A stretch of 6,636 bases of DNA from Acidobacteriota bacterium. GTDB taxonomy: Bacteria > Acidobacteriota > Terriglobia > Terriglobales > Acidobacteriaceae. The notes beneath the pieces were generated by a model. It ran no database searches and was not told the origin of the DNA. It saw only the letters and a list, made by a program, of their open reading frames with translations. Positions 1 through 5,275 of the stretch are shown here, one piece after another. The stretch is from contig JAKAAZ010000195.1 in NCBI GenBank assembly GCA_021802085.1, positions 1 through 6,636 of the forward strand. The letters are read 5' to 3'. Position 1 is the first letter of the stretch, and each line of letters opens with the position of its first letter. The position numbers and the translations under genes were made by a program.

Positions 1-104
1 GTATCGTCGGGCTCTTTCGCCACGAATGACAATTTTCTTCGCGTCCACTGGAGTGCGGCGGCTCCGGCCCACGCGCGCCCGCAATTTGCGATAGAGTCGA
101 TTTT

Positions 105-1142
105 GTGGCGAAACATCGAAAGGAACCCCAGCCTGCGGTCGAAAATCATGACCGTCTTCGACCCCGCCGAGGCCGCACCACTAGCGCGCCCCGCCCGCCT
201 GCGAATCAGTTAAACAGCGCGGAAGTGGTAAGCGGACGCTGGCTGGTCAAGGCTCTTCTCATCGTCCTGGCTGTAGCCGGCCTCGCGCTCTATCTCACGG
301 TTTGTCTTCTCTTCTATCAGGGCCAGTGGCAGTTCACATTTTTCCCGGTCCAGGAAACCACCGCCAGTCTCGCGTCAGCCGCTGCCAAAAGCGGCCTGCC
401 AGTTACAAATGTGCGGTTCGACACCACCGAAGAAGGAATGGAGCAGTTGGATGGCTGGTGGATTCCATCGACAACCATCGGCGCCAGCCAGCCGTCGGCT
501 CCGTCCCCCGCTCCGTCACAGATGGTCCTGCTGTTTTGTCCCAATGGCCGCACGGATTTGCCGGAAAATGTCGACGCGCTCAAGGCCTTTCACGCGCTCG
601 GCATTCCAGTCTTTGCGTTCGACTATCGCGGCTTCGGAGCCAGCCAGAACACACATCCCTCGCAGCAGAAAGCCTACGCCGACGGCATCGCCGCCTTCGA
701 TTATCTAACTGGAATGCGCCACATCCCTCCGCATCGCATCGTCGTCTACGGAGCGGGCCTCGGTGCTGCCGTCGCTGCAACTGTGGCGCAGCAGTCGCCG
801 AAGATCGCGGGAATCATTCTTGAAGATCCGCAACCCTCATTCACCCAGGAAGTGAAACGTGAGCAACATATCCATCTGCTGCCCATGTGGCTCGTCTTTC
901 AGGATCGATTCGATATCACGCACATTGTGCCCAGGCTGCCAATGCCGAAGCTGATCCTCGTCACTCCCACGGTGCCGGAATACGCTCCCGGCGCTGCGAA
1001 ACTGTACGCCAGCGCCACCGCTCCAAAGCAGTCCGTAGAGATCAATGCGCCGCGCGGTGTGCCGGTATTCACACAACCGCAGTGGCTCGAAGCCGTCAGC
1101 AATTTCCTGAATACCCTGGCCGCGCCCTCCGCCGAACAATAA
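105..1142 (+). CDS. Membrane-anchored alpha/beta-hydrolase-fold protein, probably catalytically inactive
   Basis: The product is 345 residues, starting at a GTG without a clear Shine-Dalgarno; an in-frame stop at 27-29 limits the start upstream. A basic, Pro/Arg-rich cytoplasmic tail (1-45) precedes one hydrophobic segment (about 47-72), and no signal-peptidase site is obvious. I infer an N-terminally anchored protein with the fold outside the membrane. From about 140 the alpha/beta hydrolase core is readable: VLLFCPNG (oxyanion-strand region, 141-148), FDYRGFGAS (172-180), and the nucleophile elbow VYGAGLGAA (214-222). The elbow should read G-x-S-x-G, but residue 218 is Gly (codon GGC, 756-758). 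The late region LILVTPTVPEYAP and the C-terminal NAPRGVP (324-330) show no clear acid or His of the triad. The nearest fold relatives I recall are Bem46/YqkD-like hydrolases. It converges on nagB with a 104-base gap. The fold is confident; the function is unknown. Confidence 0.8.
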   Translation: MAKHRKEPQPAVENHDRLRPRRGRTTSAPRPPANQLNSAEVVSGRWLVKALLIVLAVAGLALYLTVCLLFYQGQWQFTFFPVQETTASLASAAAKSGLPVTNVRFDTTEEGMEQLDGWWIPSTTIGASQPSAPSPAPSQMVLLFCPNGRTDLPENVDALKAFHALGIPVFAFDYRGFGASQNTHPSQQKAYADGIAAFDYLTGMRHIPPHRIVVYGAGLGAAVAATVAQQSPKIAGIILEDPQPSFTQEVKREQHIHLLPMWLVFQDRFDITHIVPRLPMPKLILVTPTVPEYAPGAAKLYASATAPKQSVEINAPRGVPVFTQPQWLEAVSNFLNTLAAPSAEQ

Positions 1143-1246
1143 ATCCAGCGCTTCGCCAATCAATCCGCCGCCGAGAGCATTTCCAACCGACCCTGCAATC
1201 TCGGGGTGAAGCAAAACCTCCGCATTCCAGTAACTGCGAAACCACT

Positions 1247-2023
1247 CTAGCTGGACAATAAATCGCCCAACTCCGCGGCCGCCGCTCTGTCAATGTACGC
1301 CGTCGCATCCGGATGCGTGCGCAGAATCGTCGCAGGGCACTCCGTCGAAATCGCCTCAGTCAGCGTGCGCCGCATGATTGTCGCCTTGCGGCTGCCGGGA
1401 ATCGTCACGATCAGTTTCGGCACACGGAACAGCGCCGGAATAGTCAACGTGATCGCCCGCGTCGGAACATCCTGAAGCGTCTTGAACCAGCCCTCCGCCG
1501 CCTGCTGCTGCCGGCACACCGCATCCAGATGGACAATCTTCACGTCCTCCGCGTCGTGGAAGTCCGCCTCGGCCGGATCGTTGAATGCCAGATGTCCATT
1601 TTCCCCCACGCCCAGCAGGCATAGCTGCGGATCGGCAACACGCAGCTGTCGCGCGTACTCGCGGCACACGGCTTGCGGATCCGCCGCGCTTCCGTGAATG
1701 GCATGAAACTCCAGCATCGCCACCCGATCCGTCAGGTTCTCTCGCAAATACCGGCGGAACGATGCAGGATGGTTCTCATCGATGCCCACGTATTCATCCA
1801 GATGGAAACCATTCACCCGATTCCACGGCAGACCCGGTGTGCCGGTCAGCGCGCGCAGCGTTTCCAGTTGCGATGCTCCCGTGGCAAAAATTACCGCGAT
1901 CTCCTCGGCCGCGCTGGTTTGCTGTCGCAGATGTTCCGCAACCGCATGCGCCGCTGCGACGCCCGCGGACTTGCCGTCGGGATGAATCTCCACTTTCAAA
2001 CGGCCCACTTGAATGGTTTGCAT
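1247..2023 (-). CDS. nagB: Glucosamine-6-phosphate deaminase (NagB family)
   Basis: The enzyme converts glucosamine-6-phosphate to fructose-6-phosphate and ammonia in the cytosol, the last amino-sugar-specific step of GlcNAc catabolism. The product is 258 residues; E. coli NagB has 266. Visible motifs are FATGAS (46-51, phosphate-binding loop), GFHLDEYVGID (72-82, with the catalytic Asp region), GVGENGHLAFNDP (138-150, with the ring-opening His at 144), and a C-terminal ISTECPATILRTHPDATAYID typical of the family. E. coli has Asp in the GVGxDGH motif; here it is Asn142, as I recall for the Bacillus-type and many environmental NagB proteins. The frame stays open upstream to 2188, but the start at 2023 is chosen because AGGAAG (2031-2036) sits 7 bases before it and family homology begins here. 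It is divergent from nagA, which makes its substrate. A related sugar-phosphate isomerase specificity is the main alternative. Confidence 0.93.
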   Translation of the reverse strand: MQTIQVGRLKVEIHPDGKSAGVAAAHAVAEHLRQQTSAAEEIAVIFATGASQLETLRALTGTPGLPWNRVNGFHLDEYVGIDENHPASFRRYLRENLTDRVAMLEFHAIHGSAADPQAVCREYARQLRVADPQLCLLGVGENGHLAFNDPAEADFHDAEDVKIVHLDAVCRQQQAAEGWFKTLQDVPTRAITLTIPALFRVPKLIVTIPGSRKATIMRRTLTEAISTECPATILRTHPDATAYIDRAAAAELGDLLSS

Positions 2024-2055
2024 CGTGCGACTTCCTGTCTCCATAATTTTTATCC

Positions 2056-2075
2056 CAAAAACTTCCAAAAACTTC
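2056..2075. repeat. Perfect 10-bp tandem direct repeat upstream of nagB
   Basis: CAAAAACTTC occurs twice in immediate succession (2056-2065 and 2066-2075), 33-52 bases upstream of the nagB start codon. A 10-base period puts both copies on roughly the same face of the helix, which would suit paired binding of a regulator. On the nagB strand it reads GAAGTTTTTG twice. It may lie in the promoter or in the transcribed leader of nagB. A function is not shown, and a chance duplication is possible. Confidence 0.5.
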
Positions 2076-2232
2076 TTGTATATCCTTATTTTGACCACTC
2101 GCTCTGCCCCGGCAACGAAATCCCGCGCCCGGAGGACCGCCGTTTTTGCTACGATTGCGACACATTCGAATTTGGACAGCACCTCCACTAAATATTACGC
2201 TTTCGATCCATTGCTTACGCTATGACAGCCTT

Positions 2233-2269
2233 GAAGGGATCTTCTGTTTCATTCCCTTCGCTTGAGGGG
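2233..2269 (+). promoter_or_regulatory. nagA leader with two mutually exclusive hairpins and ribosome binding site
   Basis: The nagA Shine-Dalgarno is GAGGGG (2264-2269), 4 bases before ATG 2274. Just upstream, GAAGGGA (2233-2239) is perfectly complementary to TCCCTTC (2253-2259) across a 13-base loop. The same pyrimidine segment CCCTT (2254-2258) can instead pair with GAGGG (2264-2268) over a 5-base loop, covering the ribosome binding site. The first fold leaves the site free and the second hides it. The complementarity is visible in the sequence; any switching role is inference, and purine-rich ribosome binding sites pair with pyrimidine tracts by chance fairly easily. Confidence 0.35.
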
Positions 2270-2273
2270 CACG

Positions 2274-3419
2274 ATGAAATCCAAAACAATTACCGGGCGC
2301 GATCCATCGAGCGGAGCCGTACTCGAAGTCAACTTCGTCGATGGACACATTCAAGCGATTGCGCCCAGCCTTGCCGACGAGTCAGCCTGGCTCTCGCCCG
2401 GTTTCATTGACCTGCAGGTGAATGGCTACCGCGGCAGCGACATCAATTCCGATACCGTGGATGCCGACGTCGTGATTGCCCTGACCCAGACGCTGCTTTC
2501 GATGGGCGTGACTACGTTTCTTCCCACCATCGTCACCGCTTCCGAAGAAAAAATCATTCGTGCCCTCCGTGCGATTGCCAAAGCCCGCCGTGCCAGCCCG
2601 ACGGTGGCCCACGCCGTTCCGTTTGTCCACGTCGAAGGACCGTACCTCTCCGTCGAGGACGGCCCGCGCGGCGCGCACGCAAAAGAATATATCCGCCCTG
2701 CCAGTCTGCCGGAGTTTGAGCGTTGGCAGGCAGCCTCCGGCAATCTGGTCGGCATGGTCACAATCTCTCCGCACAATGAAGTCGCTTTGGAATTCATCTC
2801 TGCGCTCGCAAAAAAAGACGTTGTGATGGCGATCGGTCACAGCCATGCAACGCCGGCGCAGATTCATGCCGCCGCCGACGCGGGCGCGACCTTGTCCACG
2901 CACCTCGGCAATGGACTCGGCAGCCCGCTTCCCCGCCACCCAAACCTGCTTTGGGCGCAGCTTGCGGACGACCGCCTCGCCGCGACCTTCATCGCCGATG
3001 GCCATCATCTCCCACAAGACACACTCAAGTCGATGGTCCGCGCCAAGGGAATCAGTCGCAGCATTCTTGTCTCGGATTCTGTGGCTTTAGGCGGGATGTC
3101 GCCCGGCTTCTACGACACGGCTGTTGGCGGCGCGGTCCAGGTCACATCCGAGGACCGCATCGTCAGCGCCATCGGAGGAGGCTTCCTGGCCGGTGCGTAT
3201 CGTCCTCTGGTGGATGGGATCGCGCATGCTGCGGGCATCGAGGGTGTTGCGCTCGGCGGCGCTATCCAGATGGCAACAGAAAATCCAGGCCGCTTCGCTG
3301 GCCGCCGCGGTGCTCTGCGCATCGGCGCGGAGGCCGACCTTGTTCTCTTCGACTGGAATGCCGCAAACAGCGCGCTGCAAATCCTGACTGTCCTGGTCCA
3401 GGGCGCGCAATTGAAATGA
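2274..3419 (+). CDS. nagA: N-acetylglucosamine-6-phosphate deacetylase
   Basis: The enzyme hydrolyses N-acetylglucosamine-6-phosphate to glucosamine-6-phosphate and acetate in the cytosol, supplying NagB. The product is 381 residues; E. coli NagA has 382. It is an amidohydrolase-superfamily TIM barrel with flanking beta-sandwich segments. Family landmarks in order are SPGFIDLQVNG (41-51, with the Q-x-N form of the usual H-x-H), EGPYL (121-125, metal-ligand Glu121), GHSHAT (188-193, His189), STHLGNGL (208-215, His210), ADGHHLP (241-247, substrate His245), VSDS (266-269, catalytic Asp268) and the C-terminal G-AEADLVLFD (361-370). All key residues are present, so it should be active. An upstream in-frame TTG (2262) lacks a ribosome binding site; ATG 2274 follows GAGGGG and is preferred. 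It ends only 12 bases from the convergent membrane-protein gene, with no visible terminator between them. Confidence 0.95.
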   Translation: MKSKTITGRDPSSGAVLEVNFVDGHIQAIAPSLADESAWLSPGFIDLQVNGYRGSDINSDTVDADVVIALTQTLLSMGVTTFLPTIVTASEEKIIRALRAIAKARRASPTVAHAVPFVHVEGPYLSVEDGPRGAHAKEYIRPASLPEFERWQAASGNLVGMVTISPHNEVALEFISALAKKDVVMAIGHSHATPAQIHAAADAGATLSTHLGNGLGSPLPRHPNLLWAQLADDRLAATFIADGHHLPQDTLKSMVRAKGISRSILVSDSVALGGMSPGFYDTAVGGAVQVTSEDRIVSAIGGGFLAGAYRPLVDGIAHAAGIEGVALGGAIQMATENPGRFAGRRGALRIGAEADLVLFDWNAANSALQILTVLVQGAQLK

Positions 3420-3431
3420 TCGCGGCTACGC

Positions 3432-4052
3432 TCACCCGATCGGTGTCCTCGCCAAAGGATTGACACGTGTTCCCAGCGGCAAAACCTTCTTCCATGGACG
3501 ATGAATATAGAGTCCGATCATCAAAATATAAATTCCGATATAAGTCGAATAACCGGCCAACAACACTAGCGCGCCACGACTCGTAAGCTCCATTCCGGCA
3601 ATCAGCAACAGTCCCAGGAGAATGGTGATCCCTCCCAGAATGCGCATTATCATTCGTTCCCGTGGATGGGCGTGCAAGCGAGAGGCAAAGTGCAAATCCC
3701 AGCCTCCCCACACCAGTCCCTGCAGCCCGGCGAGCAAGGCCAGCAACTGCACTGAGCCCCACGTACTCAGCCAGAAGAACAATCCCGCAACCAGCGAAGT
3801 GATTCCCAGCAGAAGATACACGTGCAGTTCCCGCCGATGGTTTCTATGCACCGCCAATCCAGCGATGCAGTCGATGACGCCAACCAGCAGCAGCCCCGTT
3901 GCTGTGATCAACACCGCCACGATCGATCCTGTGGCTTCGAAAAAAATGTTGGTCATCGTAGTGCTCACCCAAAACAGCGTGAGACCAAGGCCGATCATCA
4001 AGAGGCCTTCAATGATAAGGACAGTGGTGTGGATTCTCGCTTCTCTGACCAT
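3432..4052 (-). CDS. HdeD/DUF308-family six-helix membrane protein
   Basis: The product is 206 residues and highly hydrophobic, with six predicted membrane segments at about 10-30, 42-67, 77-96, 98-123, 133-154 and 159-183. The loops are short and charged (HRNHRREL, RLHAHPRERM), and the C-terminal tail is basic. The paired-helix layout with Gly-rich segments (ILGGITILLGLLLIAG, LLALLAGLQGLVWGGWDL) matches the HdeD/DUF308 family. In E. coli HdeD is an inner-membrane protein linked to acid and high-density stress, but its biochemical activity is not established. A GGGGGG run lies 8 bases before the ATG and may serve as the ribosome binding site. The gene starts 23 bases after the stress-protein stop on the same strand, so it is very probably the second gene of that operon. 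No catalytic motif is visible. The family assignment rests on topology and general sequence character, so an unrelated small membrane family is possible. Confidence 0.7.
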   Translation of the reverse strand: MVREARIHTTVLIIEGLLMIGLGLTLFWVSTTMTNIFFEATGSIVAVLITATGLLLVGVIDCIAGLAVHRNHRRELHVYLLLGITSLVAGLFFWLSTWGSVQLLALLAGLQGLVWGGWDLHFASRLHAHPRERMIMRILGGITILLGLLLIAGMELTSRGALVLLAGYSTYIGIYILMIGLYIHRPWKKVLPLGTRVNPLARTPIG

Positions 4053-4075
4053 GTGCGGTTCCCCCCGGCTCTATC

Positions 4076-4999
4076 TTATCCGCGATGCTCAAGTCCGTCC
4101 TTTTTCAATGTGACCACCGGGCATTGTGCCGAACAGATCAGCCGATACGCGATCCCCGCAGGCAACAGGGAGGCAAGCTTCCTGCTTCGCTCCACACCCA
4201 GCACAATCAAGTCCGCTCTATTGCGAATGGACTGGCGGATCATCGCTTCGACCGGTTCCCCGTATACATGATGCACCTGCACCTGGATGCCCGACCCCTT
4301 CAGCGCATCGACCAGCATGTCTGTCTGAGACTGCATCTCCATGTCCAGTTCCCTTCCCGGCATCTCGGGAATCTCCTCGACGACATGGACAAGGTCAATC
4401 TGCGCATGTGTCGTCCGGGCCAGAGAAGCCGCATAACGCAAAGCGCTTTCCGATGGATGCCGCACCACCGAGGCATAGAGAATGGTTCGCAACGCAAGGC
4501 TCTTCCGCGGAATGTCGTCGCATCCCGGTCCCACCGTCAACACAGGACAGGACACCGTGCGCAGAATCGACTCGGCCACCGAGCCAAGAATCAGCCGCTC
4601 CAAACCATGCGCGCCGTGCGTACCGGCCAGCAGCAGGTCTGGCTTCTCCTTCTGAACGATTCGTTCCACCTCTTCGGCTACCGGGCCTTCCGCGAGAATC
4701 GCCCGGCTCTGGATTCCCTCCTGCCTGAGTTGGCTTGCCAGTTGTTCCAGGTCCTCCGCCATCGCCTGCCCGATCTCCGGCGCGGTGTACACCGCCCCAA
4801 TATCCGGGGAGGAGGCGTTGACGATACTCACCACATGCGCCAGCAGAACTTCCGAACCGTACAACCTGGCTAGATTTTCCGCATACGCGAGCGCGGCACT
4901 GGAGGACTTGGAAAAGTCAATGGCGACCAACAGTTTTTGAAAGGCATTGCCCAAATGTTCGGACTCAATGGCGGCAACAGCATGACTGGACAGCTCCAT
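4076..4999 (-). CDS. Tandem-domain universal stress protein (UspA family)
   Basis: The product is 307 residues with two UspA folds in one chain. Domain 1 (about 21-147) begins KLLVAIDFS with the nucleotide-contacting Asp. It carries a complete ATP-binding signature G-2x-G-9x-G-S: Gly126, Gly129, Gly139 and Ser140, followed by VAESILRTVSCPVLTV. Domain 2 (about 171-300) keeps the fold (RTILYASVV, DLIVLGVE, CPVVTLKK). It lacks the Asp in its first strand, and its signature is degraded, with Arg271 and Ala281 replacing the second and third Gly. One domain therefore probably binds ATP and the other is structural or regulatory. USP proteins are cytosolic and accumulate on stress or starvation. A TTG-initiated frame reaches 5026, but ATG 4999 has GGAGGT (5004-5009) 4 bases upstream and is chosen. 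The HdeD-like gene follows 23 bases downstream. Confidence 0.93.
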   Translation of the reverse strand: MELSSHAVAAIESEHLGNAFQKLLVAIDFSKSSSAALAYAENLARLYGSEVLLAHVVSIVNASSPDIGAVYTAPEIGQAMAEDLEQLASQLRQEGIQSRAILAEGPVAEEVERIVQKEKPDLLLAGTHGAHGLERLILGSVAESILRTVSCPVLTVGPGCDDIPRKSLALRTILYASVVRHPSESALRYAASLARTTHAQIDLVHVVEEIPEMPGRELDMEMQSQTDMLVDALKGSGIQVQVHHVYGEPVEAMIRQSIRNRADLIVLGVERSRKLASLLPAGIAYRLICSAQCPVVTLKKDGLEHRG

Positions 5000-5002
5000 A
5001 AC

Positions 5003-5021
5003 AACCTCCGTGGACGGAGTT
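5003..5021 (-). promoter_or_regulatory. Hairpin enclosing the Shine-Dalgarno of the stress-protein gene
   Basis: In the transcript, CUCCG (bases 5019-5015) pairs with CGGAG (5010-5006) over a UCCA loop. Two further A-U pairs (5020-5021 with 5004-5003) form past a single bulged G. The strong ribosome binding site GGAGGU (5009-5004) lies almost entirely inside the stem, ending 3 bases before the ATG at 4999. Such an arrangement can limit translation until the stem melts or is opened, as in RNA thermometers. The base pairing is seen directly; temperature or ligand control is inference. Confidence 0.45.
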
Positions 5022-5082
5022 CCCAACTTACAAGACTGGGCTCAAGTCAGACCGATCGGCAGTGACGCCCTGCACATCTGTT

Positions 5083-5098
5083 CGTGACGGTCATCACG
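5083..5098 (-). promoter_or_regulatory. CRP/FNR-type inverted repeat upstream of the stress operon
   Basis: CGTGA-N6-TCACG is a perfect two-fold repeat in the geometry of CRP/FNR-family operators (E. coli CRP prefers TGTGA-N6-TCACA). Its centre lies about 91 bases upstream of the universal stress protein start codon. An overlapping inverted repeat GACG-N7-CGTC (5086-5100) shares the same bases. Regulation of usp genes by this regulator family is well known in other bacteria. The specific regulator here is unknown, and no such gene is in the window. Confidence 0.45.
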
Positions 5099-5134
5099 TC
5101 TGCCGCTGATTCCGCTTCATCTCGGAGGTGTGGA

Positions 5135-5162
5135 TATATATTTCACCCGCGGCGGTGCCCAA
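5135..5162 (-). promoter_or_regulatory. Possible promoter for the stress operon
   Basis: On the minus strand TTGGGC (5162-5157) lies 16 bases before TATATA (5140-5135), inside the only strongly A/T-rich patch of this intergenic region. The -35 is poor (3 of 6 consensus) and the -10 moderate (4 of 6). If used, transcription would start near 5128 and give a leader of about 130 bases that carries the CRP/FNR-like repeat and the ribosome-binding-site hairpin. A promoter nearer the gene is equally possible. Confidence 0.22.
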
Positions 5163-5197
5163 ATCTGGGCACCCCCATCTCGATTTTGAGATGTGGG
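5154..5197. repeat. Two adjacent palindromes, REP-like intergenic element
   Basis: The first palindrome is a perfect 8-bp stem, GGTGCCCA / TGGGCACC (5154-5173), with loop AATC. The second begins at its last base: CATCTC / GAGATG (5176-5181 and 5188-5193) around a GATTTT loop, extended by CCC/GGG with one bulged T (to 5197). Neither is followed by a T-tract on either strand, so simple terminators are unlikely. The twin-palindrome layout resembles REP/BIME-type intergenic repeats. I recall GGGCACC and CCCACATCTC motifs recurring between genes in Acidobacteriota, but this was not checked. Confidence 0.55.
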
Positions 5198-5236
5198 AGT
5201 TGGAGCGGACGAATATGCCGCGAGTGCACGGTTCTT

Positions 5237-5259
5237 CCCTGCTTCATCGCGAAGCAAGG
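5237..5259 (-). terminator. Weak hairpin after the nitronate monooxygenase-like gene
   Basis: TGCTTC / GAAGCA (5240-5245 and 5251-5256) forms a 6-bp stem with a 5-base loop. It is extended past one C-A mismatch by a CC/GG pair, and begins 16 bases after the stop codon of the upstream gene on the minus strand. No run of T follows on that strand, so it is at best a factor-dependent or inefficient terminator. Confidence 0.2.
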
Positions 5260-5275
5260 ATAGCCTGCCGCCTGC

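Larger units (their letters stand above)
2024..2273. promoter_or_regulatory. Shared divergent control region between nagB and nagA
   Basis: These 250 bases separate the two divergent starts and must hold both promoters. The half near nagB is markedly A/T-rich compared with the surrounding coding DNA. Visible elements are AGGAAG on the minus strand (2031-2036, nagB ribosome binding site), a 10-bp tandem repeat (2056-2075), an 8-bp perfect palindrome ATTCGAAT (2164-2171), and a leader with alternative hairpins before nagA (2233-2269). For nagA, TTGGAC (2172-2177) with TATTAC (2193-2198) is a weak promoter guess with a short 15-base spacer. The extended -10-like TGCTACGAT (2147-2155) is another guess. 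No motif matched a known NagC, NagR or NagQ operator well enough to name one. Confidence 0.6.

Noticed and set aside
837..1214. Minus-strand open frame of 125 codons antisense to the hydrolase 3' end
   Set aside because: It lies almost wholly opposite a well-supported coding sequence, starts at a TTG without a ribosome binding site, and the reading resembles no family I know.
1143..1246. Looked for a bidirectional terminator between the convergent hydrolase and nagB genes
   Set aside because: No stem of useful length with a T-tract on either strand was found. The gap shows nothing I can support.
2024..2188. N-terminal extension of nagB by 55 codons to 2188
   Set aside because: The extension has no family similarity and no ribosome binding site, and it would consume most of the promoter region. 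ATG 2023 has AGGAAG at correct spacing.
2262..2273. TTG start for nagA four codons upstream
   Set aside because: The only Shine-Dalgarno (2264-2269) overlaps that TTG and correctly precedes ATG 2274.
2222..2410. Small plus-strand open frame of 62 codons overlapping the nagA start
   Set aside because: It is out of frame with nagA and no ribosome binding site precedes its ATG. Most of it is nagA sequence read in the wrong frame.
5000..5026. TTG start for the stress protein at 5026
   Set aside because: It would place the strong GGAGGT and hairpin inside the coding region; ATG 4999 follows that site directly.
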